Source: Aquarana catesbeiana (taxonomy: Eukaryota; Chordata; Amphibia; Anura; Ranidae). Taken from it: a stretch of 64,000 nt of DNA. A program made the translations under genes and the position numbers. Position 1 is the first letter of the stretch; each line of letters opens with the position of its first letter. Below are positions 11,801 to 25,300 of this stretch, in pieces. The notes beneath the pieces are model-generated. The model was not told the DNA's origin. It saw only the letters and a list, made by a program, of their open reading frames with translations, and ran no database searches. The DNA lies in NCBI RefSeq assembly GCF_042186555.1, contig NC_133325.1:295960263-296024262 (forward strand), given 5' to 3'.

Positions 11801-14800
11801 CTCATCGACTGAATGAAAAAAAAAAGCCTGGGGATAATTCAGTTTTGGAAAGGTCTGTCATGGAGAAGGAAAGGCGGTGGTAGAATTTGGTTATGCTCTC
11901 CTCTGGATTACTGCACAAAAGAAACCTATTGCAAATGTTATCCATAATTTTGTTGACATACTGATGCAGACCATGAATAGCGACTGAACTGCATAAATAT
12001 CTATGGGACATAAAGGGAATGATTGCTGCGAGATTGCAGGGATTGCTGGAAAAACTAATAAAACAGCAATAAGCATTTCCACCCTGGCAAACACTTGCTT
12101 TCAGTGGAGTTAACTTCTTCACAACCTAATTATGTTCCAGCATTTTGGTTTAGTTACCAATTATCAGGACTTACAGTATATATCCACACTTAGCTTTTAG
12201 CATATGCCCTTTATGTCAGAGGCATACAATCTTTTTTATGTGTGGCCCCAGCTGGCAGTATACCATTTTCTTGGACCGCTTTTGTGAGTTTAACAATATT
12301 TTCAGATCATTAAAGTGCATTGTGCCCAGACCTTGGTCGTTAAATAATTTACAAAATAGCTTGAAAATAAGCCACCCTGATGTGTGTAATGTACAAAATA
12401 ATATTTCTATAAGAATTTCTTCAAACTCTGCTCTCTAGTTTTATAAGAATGTGACATTCAGATAATTATAAATATAGATTGGAATTCCATTTCACCCACT
12501 CAGCAAGATCCACAATTAAAAGTAAGGATATAAAAGCACTTTATTAACAGGCATATAACACACCCAGGATTGCAAACAGCATTTCTACTTTAAATTCATA
12601 ATATACATGTCCATGCTTCTTAATGCAAACTAGTTTCAACTACAGCATAACATGCATCATACCATTCTGAGTAGATTGAAAATTTACAACACTACTTATG
12701 CAGAATCACAAATCATTGAGACAAAACATACAACCACACTTGTTTTATCCATGACATTATTTATAATTCTACAGTTCGTAATTATCATTGTGTATTAATA
12801 TGTTCCCCAATAGCACAATGGTACAATTATCATCACAGCAGACCATGCAGTGGCAGTGAGGCCCACAGGGCCAAGTACATTCTGGCTGCATAGTGATACA
12901 GTGGTGAAAATAATCATTTGATCCCCTGCAGATTTTGTAAGTTTGCCCATTTACAAAAAAACGAAGGGTCTATAATTGTTATCATAGGTGTATTTTAAAT
13001 GATAATGACAGAATATCAACCAAAAATCCTGAATAAAATCGATACAAATGTTATAAATTGAGTTGCAGTTCAGTGAGTAAAATAAGTATTTGATCCCCTA
13101 CCAACCAACAATAATTCTGGCTCCCACAGACTGGCTACAGTATGTGCATTCTTCCATTCAAACCTCACCATCATGGGCAAGACCAAAGAGCTGTCAAAGA
13201 ATGTCAGGGACAAGACTGTAGACCTTCACAAGGCTGGAATGGGCTGCAAGACCATCAGCAAGAAGCTTGGTGAGAAGGAGACAACTGTTGGAGCGAATAT
13301 TCGCAAATAGAAGAAATACAAAATAACCATTAATCACCCTCAATCTGGAGCTCCATGCACGATTTCGCCTCATGGAGTAAGGATGATCATGAGAAAAGTG
13401 AGGGATCAGCCAAGAATGATCTTAAGGCAGTTGAGACCACAGTCACCAAACAAACCATTGGTAACACAATACGCCGCCATGGATTGAAATCCTGCAGTAC
13501 CCGCAAGGTACCTCTACTAAAAAAGGCACATGTACAGGCCCGTCTGAAGTTTGCCAATTAACATCTAAATGATTCAGAAAAGGATTGGGAGAAAGTGCTG
13601 TGGTCAGATGAGACCAAAAGTGAGCTCCTTGGCATTAACTCAACTTGCTGTGTTTGGGGGAAGAAACATGCTGACTATGACCTTAAGAACACCATCCCTA
13701 CAGTTAAGCACAGAGGTGGAAACATTATGTTTGGGGCTGTTTCTTTGCTAATGATCCAGGCCGACTTTGCCACATTGAGGGGCTAATGGACAGGGCCATG
13801 TATGGTAAAATCTTGGATGAGAACCTTCTTCCCTCAGCCAGAACACTGAAGTTGGGTCGTGGATGGGTCTACTAGCATGACAATGACCCAAAACATACCA
13901 CCAAAGCAACAAAGGAGTGGCTCAAGAAGAAGCAAATTAAGGTCATAGAGTGGCCTAGCCAGTCTCCAGACCTTAATCCTATAAAAAATGTATGGAGGGA
14001 GCTGAGACTTCAAGTTGCCAAGCGGCAGCCAAGAAACCCAGATGTGTGCAAACCTGGTAACCAACTACAAGAAACGTCTTACTTCTGTGCTTGCCAACAA
14101 GGGTTTCTCCACCAAGTACTAAGTCACGTTTTGCTTGGGGATCATTTGTATCATGTGTTTTTTCTGGATCTTTGGTTGATATTCTGTGCTATCATTTAAA
14201 ATACACCTATGATAAAAAAAATTATAGACCCTTAGTTTCCCTTGTAAACTTACAAAATCTGCAGGGGATCAAATCATTTTTTCCCCACTGTATATCTATA
14301 CAGATAAAGCATTGGCAGATAATTTAGGATAAAATAAATGTATATATAGTTGAGTCTGAGCTGACAGTTTGATACCAAAATAACTAATGTACTTTAGCGT
14401 GGGCTACTGCTTTCGACTATCAAAAATATTAGTACTGATGTATATATATATATATATAATATTAGTACTGATGTACTTTTAAGATATAAATTGGAGACCA
14501 AGGGCCCTGCAGAAATTTTACTTTGGGACCATGTAATATATAGTTATATTGTATGTATCGTTATATTTCAGTATACGGAGGAGGATGTCAGTGTGTAAGA
14601 GTCCTTGTGTGGATGCTTGGGTACATTTGTGTGTGGCCATAAAGGATTTTAATAGCTAATATAAATATCATTAGTACAATACTTCTAGTTCCTAATGTGT
14701 GTTATATGACATTTAAACTGCCTTGTCAAAGTCTTGAAATCATCACTTCCTATTTTGAGTTTTTATTTCCCTTCTGTGGTCACAAAAAGTTACATACTGC

Positions 14801-16605
14801 ATAACCACAATGTGCTTTATACCACAAACAAGAAATAATCCTACTACAATCTCTTTTCCTGTCTGTGGTATGCTATTGGGGTAGGATTGCTAATACAACA
14901 CATTTAGGTAGAACTCCAGCCATTTTAAATTTAGAGAGTGGAAACTTTTTTTTTAGTTATTTTATCTCTGTTCCCATTGGTGAGTATTTTGACTTTCTGT
15001 CACTCAGTCATTGATTACCAATTGCATCTTTCCAATGGAGGGAACATAAAGCCATACATTATATATCTTTTCATGTGACAACACTGAAGAAATTACCCTT
15101 TGCTACAATGTAAAGTAGTGAGTGTACAGCTTGTATAGTGTAAATTTGCCCCCCTCAAAATAACTCAACACACAACCATTAATGTCTAAACTGCTGACAA
15201 CAAAAGTGAGTACACCCCTAAGTGAAAATGTCCAAATTGGGCCCAATTAGCCATTTTCCCTCCCCGGTGTCATGTGACTCATTAGTGTTACAAAGTCTCA
15301 GGTATGAATGGGGAGCAGGTGTGTAAATTTGGTGTTATTGCTCTCACTCTCTCATACAGGTCACTGGAAGTTCAACATGGCACCTAATGGCAAACAACTC
15401 TCTGAGGATTGTTGCTCTACATAAAGTTGGCCTAGGCTATAAGAAGATTGCTAAGACCATGAAACTGAGCTGCAGCACGGTGGCCAAGACCATACAGCGG
15501 TTTAATAGGACAGGTTCCACTCAGAACAGGCCTCATCATGGTCGACCAAAGAAGTTGAGTGCACGTGCTCGCCGTCACATCCAGAGGTTGTCTTTGGGAA
15601 TTGGACGTGTGAGTGCTGCCAGCGTTGCTGCAGAGGTTGAAGGGGTGGGGGGTCAGCCTGCCAGTGCTCAGACCATACACCGCACACTGCATCAAATTGG
15701 TCTGCATGGTTGTCATCCCAGAAGGAAGCCTCTTCTAAACATGATACACAAGAAAGTCCACAAACAGTTTGCTGAAGACAAGCAGACTAAGAACCATGTC
15801 CTGTGGTCTGATGAGACCAAGATAAACGTATTTGGGTCAGATGGTTCAAGCGTATGTGGCGGCAACCAGGTGAGGTGTACAAAGACAAGTGTGTCTTGCC
15901 TACAGTCAAACATGGTGGTGGGAGTGTCATGGTCTGGGGCTGCATTAGTGATGCTGGCACTGGGGAGTTCATTGAGGGAACCATGAATGTCAACATGTAC
16001 TGTGACATACTGAAGCAGAGCATGATCCCCTCCCTTCAGAGACTGAGCCGCAGGGCAGTATTCCAACATGATAACGACCCCAAACACACCTCCAAGACGA
16101 CCACTGCCTTGCTAAAGAAGCTGAGGGTAAAGGTGATGGACTGGCCCAGCATGTCTCCAGACCTAAACCCTTTTGAGCATCTGTGGGGGATCCTCAATCG
16201 GAAGGTGGAGGAGCGCAAGATCACTAACTTCCACCAGCGCTGTGATGTCATCATGAAGGTGTGGAAGAGGGCTCCAGTGGCAACCTGTATAGCTCTGGTG
16301 AACTCCATGCCCAAGAGGGTTAAGGCAGTGCTGGAAAATAATGGTGGCCACACAAAATGTGGACACTTTGGGCCCAGTTTGGACATTTTCGCTTAGGGAT
16401 GTTCTCACTTTTGTTGCCAGAGGTTTAGACATTAATGGCTGTGTGTTGAGCTAGTTTGAGGGGACAGCAAATTTACACTGCTATACAGGCTGTACACTCA
16501 CTACTTTACATTGTAGCAAAGTGTCATTTCTTTAGTGCTGTCACATGAAAAGGTATAATAAAATATTTACAAAAATGTGAGGGGTGTACTCACTTTTGTG
16601 AGATA

Positions 16606-16669
<64 letters not shown>

Positions 16670-19251
16670 CATCTCTGTCAGGTTCTGTCTGTTGTGGTGA
16701 TTCACTGTCACTTCCAGTTCCAGAATCAGTGGTTATCAAGACTGAGAGTCAGGGAAACCCTTCATGAAAGACCCATGGAATGGAAATGGATATGGCAATT
16801 CTCCAAAAGGTATGAAGACCGAATAAACGGATTTCCCTATAACACTGAAAAGTATTTGTTAAATTATTTACTTTTTATCAACAAACAGACTTCTTTTTTT
16901 TGCATAAAGTTTACCATGGATCCAATGTTCTCTTTATCCTTTATTTTATAAAGAAATTAAAACATGACAGAGGTTGTAACTCTTCCCTATTATTTGCAAA
17001 ATGAAGACAAACTCTTGGCTGGAGTTCTAAAATAGCAGATCTAACAGTGAAGTGACCAGAAGTATAGTTCCTTTTTATAGTAGTATAAGAAATTTAAGAT
17101 AGCTGAAATTGCTTTACTTCTCTTTTGAAGAAACTTGATAGAGTTTTTCTCCTAAAGATTCAAGGCTTTCCTTTAGTTCAATCTCCTGGTAGAGACCTTT
17201 TGGCACATTGTTGACACCGTACAGCAGTCCAAAAAGGCATCCAGCAATAGATCCAGTTGCCCCACTTTCTCCTGTAAGAACACAAACAATACAATCAAAT
17301 GTTTTCAGTCTTGTGTGCCCACAGAAAAGCCTAGAATCTTGCTGTGACTTTCATGTGCAACCAGGGCTTTTTTTCTCGGAGAATAGGTGCAGGAACTCCC
17401 CCCGTCTGAGTCACCCCTTGTCTCTGCCCCCTACCCACCTCTGACCACCGTCCCTTGATTCCACCCCCTACCCACCTACCAGCACTGCCCCTTTTAGAGA
17501 ATACAAAACCAAGTATTGTTTTGTGGTGCTAAATCATTTGTATGGAACATGTTAATGATAAAAAGAAAAGCAGTAAAATAGATCCCCTGCAGCCAGGAAT
17601 AAAATCCCAGCAATAGATCCCCACACAAAAATAGACTCCCCCAGCAAAATGGACTCCACCCCAACAACAGTAGATTCCCTGCGGCAACAGTGAACCACCC
17701 ACAACAAAATATCACACCCAGTAACAAAATATCCACCCAAGCAACACTAGACCCCCCCAGCAGCAACAACAGATCTCCCAGCAGCCAGCATCAATAGATC
17801 CTCCAGCAGCCAGTAAAAATAGACCTCTCCCTCAACAGTAGATCCCTTCCAGCAACATAAGAACCCCCCAGCAACAATAGATTCCCCATCAGCAACAATA
17901 GACCCTCACACAATATCAGATCCCTACCAGTGACAATAGATCCCCCAGCAGCCTTCATCAATAGACCCTCCAGCACACCCCACACCCCATGCTATTACAT
18001 ACATTCAGTGCTGGAGGTGCTGGAACTGCGTTCCCCCACGTTCCCACTGAAAAAAAGTCCTGTGTGTGAGTAGCGCAGCAGCAGTAGTTATTTCCTAAAG
18101 GTAGAGCATTGAGCAGAGCAAAGCATTGTGGGATGTGTAGTTCAGAATGCTGGGGTTTTACTGCTGGGGTCTTCTTTCAGATATCTGGGACTCTGCTTAA
18201 AGGAGCCAGTAAAGTTATAATAACAAGAGTTTGCGGAATGCTTTGCTTTTGTAAGTTGCCTTAGTGTTAAGTGCCTGTGGGCTGAGGAACAGAAAGGAGT
18301 GGTCTTACATAGTCTACAAAGGGTCAGTCCCCTGCCTTCCTGCTGCCTGTTCACATAGGTGTCAATGATTAAATAAGGGTTTGACTGAATTTTATAACAT
18401 TTTGTTTCTTTGCATTCTGCCTTATAACAGAAATCCTTACCAGGGTGTCAGAGGACTTGCAGAGTCGGGGCAACCAGTGGGGTACAGATTCTACCAGCAA
18501 CCCTCACGAGGGTAGCGCTACATGTGTCTGTTGTACCCAGTGGTGGCTGGTCCACAAGGGGCGCAGGGGCGCCTCCCCCCCAGCCCACACCATCTGTGTG
18601 GCCATGCACTGTGCGGGACGCTGGACCAACAGGTCTCTACCAGGTCCATCACCTCCTCACAAGCATATGACCACAGCCCAAAGCTCCAATTGGCCTGCTT
18701 TATGTTGGCCTTGGGGCGCAGAGCACTGCGCCAGAGCCCTCCCACCCTGCGATACCAGCTGATTGGCATCAGCCTTCGGCATCTTGCCCCGGCCAATCAG
18801 GTCAGGAGGCCGAAGACCGGGTTACACAGAAGCCACAGTGCCGGGCACCAGGGGAGCCGTGACTGCTGGAGGGCTTCGCCTGCCCGCACCCCCCCCCCAA
18901 AAAATCCTCCAGCACCAGCCGCCACCGGTTGTACCATGTACTTGTACAGTATGTATCCCGTTCTCTTTACATTGCATCCATTGTGTGAAATACCTGGTGT
19001 TCCTGCCCGTTCCCTTGTTTTCTTATTTCAAAGTGTCCAAGCTAGGCAAAGAAACATATCCATCCCACATGGTCAGTTTCCTGGCTGTGCTGGGAAAACA
19101 GCCTTCCTGACCTTCAATAGCCAAGACTTGTGCTAACACCTCCCCTCCTGCCCGCACAGCCATTTACTGGGAAGATCACTTATAAAAAAAAAGACAAATA
19201 CGTATAATAAATTATAAAAATAAAATGTATGTGCGTGTGTGTGTATATATA

Positions 19252-19301
<50 letters not shown>

Positions 19302-22300
19302 CAAGGTCCCAGGCCTCCTTTAATCCAATGAGAACCTCCAGGGCCAGGGATAGCCGACATCCTTCTGTATGTAGTGGGTTGAGGCATGGTGGAGGTAGGG
19401 TAGTTAAAGTTATTGGGCGCCAGACACTTCTTGAATGCAAAAGAAAGTTTATTTCTCTTAACAAACTTTTTGGGGGAGAGTGGCTTAGGGGCAGGACACC
19501 CTTAGGTAGTTGCAAGATTAATTGGCAGACTCCGAGACTTCAATAGGAGGACAACCATGCAGGGAAAAGCATCCAGCAAGACACCACATCTACATGTGCA
19601 GGAATGCTGTCTCCTATGGCAACAGTCTTTAACAGTTCCTAACAAAAAGCTTAACAGTTCCTTCACTTTCACTACAATCGCTCATTGCAGTTCTTCAGCA
19701 CACTGAGCTCCCGGTCTCTCGCTAGACAAACTGATTCACTGCCACTAAATCCCTTGAGCTCCTCCAATCTTCATGGTGATATCTTCCTCAAGCGTCACCC
19801 CTGCCTCTCTGCTGGGTCCCTAGCTTGGCACTCTAGATACCTCTCAAGCTTCACCCTCGCTGGCCTGCTCGGTCCCTGGCTTGACACACAAGGTTGCTCT
19901 GCAAGCGTCACCTCCTCTGGCTGGGTCCTTGGCTTGATACCCACTGAAGTTTCCAGATTCTTCACCGTCCCCAGTCGGTGAGAATGCTACTCTGGTACTT
20001 GCTTCAGTTACTCACTATGGTCCCTGGTAATTAGGCAGATAGTCCCTTACTGGCTACAGCTTCCCCTCTGAGTTAAATATATGAGTATCACAGCAAAGGG
20101 TCTGAATACTTAGGACTGTGTGATATTTCAGTTTTTCTTTTTTAATAAATCTGCAAAAATGTCAACAATTCTGTGTTTTTCTGTCAATATGAGGTGCTGC
20201 GTGTACATTAATGAGGAAAAAAATGAACTTAAATGATTTTAGCAAATAACTGCAATATAACAAAGAGTTAAACATTTAAGGGGGTCTGAAGACTTTCCGT
20301 TCCCACTGTACATACACAAATGTTTTGCCTTACATTGCTAAATTATACTGAATGGGTTGTTTTACAAGGTAATGGGGTCACACCACATGCAGTCCATTGA
20401 TGCATTTTACTGTGTTCCAGTACAGTCCAGTGCAAGAAAAATACAATATGTTCTACTTTTTTTCTGGAACTGGAAAGCCCTGGAACTGACCGCACTGGTG
20501 TGAACTATCCCATTGGAAACTATATAACCTACTTTCCATGCGTTTTGGATGAAGAAAAAAAAAGTGCACTGGACTGCATGTGGTGTAAACTGGTCCTCGT
20601 TTCCAGTTGCTTTAGGGGCTGAGGTGACACTGACTTCAGAAGGTTAACTATGCATCAAATTATTATTAGGTGCTCAATATGCACTTAAAACACTGGGGAG
20701 GAGCACACATGATGGTCAATATTATAACCCAAAATTATTTGAAGACACATTTTAGTGGCTCAGCCCAAAACTTGCTTGTCAATAGGTATAGACTAAAAAG
20801 AAACAAAAAATGTAACTGAACTCAAATCAATCCATGATTCTTGTCAATATAAAACAAATTGCTTTATTCTCTGCATTAACATATATGTGAATGCATGACT
20901 GCACAATTATTGATCCAATAAAAAAAGTCTTAAATGCTGGCTGGATTGACAGTTGTGCAGTTTATGTTCATAAAGTTGATAACTTTATTACTGTAACATT
21001 GCCATAAGACAGTTTTACTTATTATGCTTCCATTATGGGACATTAAAGTAGTATTTGTAATACAAAAGCAAATTGGTATTATATTGCAGGTTACCAATTC
21101 TTAGATGTGGTGGCTGAGTTAGTTTTCTTTTTTAGGCCTTCTTTCTATTATCTTCAACTGGTGACCTGGCCAGTAATTCTTTCAACATAACAAGCTCTTC
21201 TGCAGGTGTTCTAGTTAAAGGTATGAGATAAACCATTTACCACTGAGAGGGGTGCTTAAAATGATCAGCTTTTATTTATTTATGTAAAACTTTTATTCCA
21301 AAAGGAAAAAAAACTGTTGCTGTAACAGTGCATCTAATGCCCCGTACACACGTTAGGATTTTTCGATGGAAAATGTGTGATAGGACCTTGTTGTCATAAA
21401 TTCCGACCGTGTGTAGGCTCCATCACACATTTTCCATCGGATTTTCCGACACACAAAGTTGGAGAGCAGGCTATAAAATTTTCCGACAACAAAATCCGTT
21501 GTCGGAAATTCCGATCGTGTGTACACAAATCCGACGGACAAAGTGCCACGCATGCTCAGAATAAATAAAGAGATGAAAGCTATTGGCCACTGCCCCGTTT
21601 ATAGTCCCAACGTACGTGTTTTACGTCACCGCGTTCAGAACGATCGGATTTTCCGACAACTTTGTGTGACCGTGTGTATGCAAGACAAGTTTGACCCAAC
21701 ATCCGTCGGAAAAAATCCTAGGATTTTGTTGTCGGAATGTCCGAACAAAGTCCGACTGTGTGTACGGTGCATTACACTCCCCTCCCCCCAGGTTAACAAT
21801 GCTGCTATCCAAAGGTGCTCCTTCATCCAGAGTGTAAGCACTATATTACAGGAGGAGTGTTATTGGCTGTAACACCAGGTGAAAACAGAGGGGAAAATGC
21901 CTAAAAAAAAGAAAACGAATGCAGCCACCACATCTAATGATTGGAAAGCCACATTATTACATTTTTGGTTTTGGGTTTAATAATACCACTTTAATTTTTA
22001 TGGTCCAATGGCCAGCTTATAATTATTTGAGCAAGCACAAATTTAGGCAGAGGTGCACAAAAATCAGGCTTCAACTATGTTTAGATGGTTCTAATGCGCA
22101 CACACTAATGATTTTAGTTTTATATTGACATGATTTATGGGTTGACTTGAGATTTTTAATTTATTTTCATCTATACCTATTCACGAGCAATTATTTTGGG
22201 TCGAGCAACTAAATCAAGGCATCACAAGCAATTCTTGGGGAACCTGAGTTTAAAGCTTTTGAGGAACGAGAATTAAAAGCTTAACTAGCAACTTTTATAA

Positions 22301-25300
22301 CTTATGCCCCGTACACACGATGGGAAATTCCGCCAACAAAACTCCGATGAGAGCTTTTTTTTGTCGGAAAATGCAACCGTGTGCATGCTCCATCGGTCTT
22401 TTGCTGGCGGAATTCCAGCCAGCAAAAGATTGAGAGCATGTTATTTATTTTTCGGTCAGGAAAAGTTCTTATCCGAAATTGCGATCGTCTGTACAAATTT
22501 AGACACACAAAATTCCTACACATGCTTGGAAACAATTCGACGCATGCTTGGAAGCATTGAACTTAATTTTCTCGGCTCGTCGTAGTGCTGTACTTCACTG
22601 CGTTGTTGACGGTCGAAAGTTCAGAGAACTTTTGTGTGACCGTGTGTATGCAAGGCAAAGCTTGAGCGGAATTCCTTCGAAAAAAACGTCCAAGTTCTTT
22701 CTGATGGAAATTCCACTCATGTGTACAGTGCATAATGCCGCGTAAACACGGTCAGAGTTTTCGTCTACAAAAGTCCGACGGACGCCGACGGACTAAAGCC
22801 GGCTGACAATCCGATCGTGTGTGGGCTTCCCCGGATTTTCAGCGGACTTTTCCAGCCACAAATCTGACGGATTTTAGATCTGAAACATGCTTCAAATCTT
22901 TACGTCGTAACTACGGCGGACCCAGAAATCCGCTCGTCTGTATGCTAGTCCGACGGACAAAAACCCACGCTAGGGCAACTATTGGCTACTGGCTATCAAC
23001 TTCCTTATTTTAGTCCGGTGTACGTCATTACGTACAAATCCGTCCTACTTTTGTGTGATCGTATGTAGGCAAGTCCGTTCGTTAGAAAGTCCGCCGCAAG
23101 TCCTCCAAAAGTCCGCCAAAAGTCCGTCGAAAGTCTGTTGGACGGGCAGTCGGACTTTTGTAGCCGAAAAGTCCGACCGTGTGTACGCGGCATAAGAGTT
23201 GGTTGGTAATGATTGTCAGCCTAAGGCTCGGTTCACACTGCCGCGACCTGGAAGTCGCGCATCTTACAGTGTCAGGCGACTTGATGTGACTTGAAGCAAC
23301 TTTGAAGCAACTTGAAGCGGCTTTGAATCAACTTCAGGGAATGCCTGGGTAACCTTCTTGTAATGTCGCATCCAAATCACATCAATGAAGATGAGGATCC
23401 GACTTGGAGGGGAAATCCATTAAAGTCTATGGGCATAAGTTGGATAGAATTTGCCTTGAAGTAGATTAGGAACCTTTTCTAAAGTCAGAGTGACTTCAGT
23501 AGTGCTGTCATTGACTAAACTGGGATTTCACATGTCCCGCGTTTTGGCGTCTCACAAGTCAGATCCCAAGTTGAGATAGTATGAACTGAGCCTAAGGGCT
23601 TCATTAATATGAATCACGTTTTGTCTAAAAGAGTATAGCTACCACCACAGCAGCTGTTATAAGGACAGAGGACTGCAGGTCACTGAAGGCATTAAAAAGT
23701 CACCTTTCTCCTGTTTTTGTCCATTTTCTGACAAACGTTTATGGAGTTCTCAAATTTTGATGTGCAAAGTATTTTCCCTCACATTAGATCTAGGGCCCTC
23801 AATGTGAGCCACAGGCGACTGCAGCAGCTCTTAGCAGAGACTCTCAGAGATGTTTGCCTGCACAATATCAAAAAACATCATTAAAGCATCATTAAGCATG
23901 AGAACTAGGAGTGGGTATCATTTGCCTATCTTGCCTTCATCGTTAAACCAATGACTCATTAATACAGTATATAAGATGGCTGCAGTAGGGGCCAAAGGTC
24001 ATTCCAAATGTTTGTTTTTTTCCTTTGGGAAATGTCCCTGACAGCAGTAATACTATATAAAATGTGACGAACACCATAACAGGAAGGCACAGAGAGAAAT
24101 AAAACATTATCAAAATGTATAGGCCTTCCACAATCGACATTTCATTTTGCTGATATTACTCTTTTGAGAGGAATTCTTTGCAATAAGAAAGTAATACTTT
24201 AGCTGCTGACTTTTACAAACCAAATGCTTACCAGTGCCTGGAGTCCAGCACTGGCTTCCTCCAGCCTGTTCTTCGCACCGATATGTTGGATATGGGAGCC
24301 AGCTGTGGCCCCCTGAGGAAGCCACAGCTGGCTTCCCACTACACATGTGTGAACCCATGAATAATCCTGCAGCCTCCTGGGACATGTGACATGTCCCAGG
24401 AGGCTTTGGGATTGAAGGGAGCAGAGCAAGGGGCATCATCCTTGCCTAGAAAGTGGGAATAGGTACTGATAAAAATCTGTAATTCAGTTACAGGCTGGGG
24501 AGAGGGAGTGAACCAGCGGTATTTCACTTTTTGACTGAAGTTCCACTTTAATAAAAACCCCACATCGGCTCTATCCAAAACAAAATAAAAAGTTTTACCT
24601 AGAATTAAGCTTTAAGGGAGTACAAAAGGCCATTGCTGACCACTAATGTATAGGGCTTTTACTAGGAGTGCACCTATTGGCCATCAGTGCAAAGTGGCAG
24701 GTGCCATAGTGTAAGATCCTTGGAAGCTCCATCAACCTTTTGCTATGGATTCCTGTGATTTGTACTACCACCTCTGCCTGCCTACAACTATTTTTATTAT
24801 TTATCATTACATCGTACCGCCATGGAACATAGCTCGACTGCAAAGCTCCTTCCAGTCACCACCAGCTCCCAACAGCGCATCATATGCAATCATAGGAGCA
24901 TCATGCCCTCTTCTTCCACCACGGCCCTCTGAGCTCCATTTCTTATATGTCTGTAGAATAAAAACCCTCATTAGAGCTCTTTAGTCATACCAAATGTAAA
25001 ACAGAAAGGTCCCATGTCATAATATAAATTTAGATGCGGCATTTGTGACATTAACATTACTAAACATTAGGCAGTATTAGCACACATTTAACAACTGAAT
25101 CTCATATCTCCAGATGACATACCTTTCTACCACAGGAGCCTAAAGTTCATGTGTCATAATAAGTGACCTTAAAGTGTTACTAAACCCACAATAGTAAAAT
25201 CAGTCTGTATATGCAGTAAAGCATGCTTGTTATACTCACTGTGGAACCTAAGGGTTTAATCCTGCGCATTGTGTAAAAAGGCTGTTTGATCTTGTCTTCT

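Noticed and set aside
11802..12122. Two overlapping minus-strand frames, one with a signal-peptide-like stretch (MLIAVLLVFPAIPAI) and a vague likeness to growth hormone/prolactin family helices
   Set aside because: The likeness needs a frame change and very loose matching, there are no clear splice sites and the cysteine pattern is not convincing. A profile search would decide.
18445..19136. Plus-strand frames of 105-204 codons
   Set aside because: They overlap a GC-rich hAT MITE and change frame freely; no homology recognised.
19310..20060. Possible minus-strand LTR with TGGCGCCC primer-binding-site-like start
   Set aside because: No TG...CA borders, no target duplication and no second LTR could be found by eye.
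24110..24439. Minus-strand frame of 109 codons next to exon 6
   Set aside because: It crosses palindromic repeat sequence, has no splice borders in phase with adprhl1 and no homology recognised.
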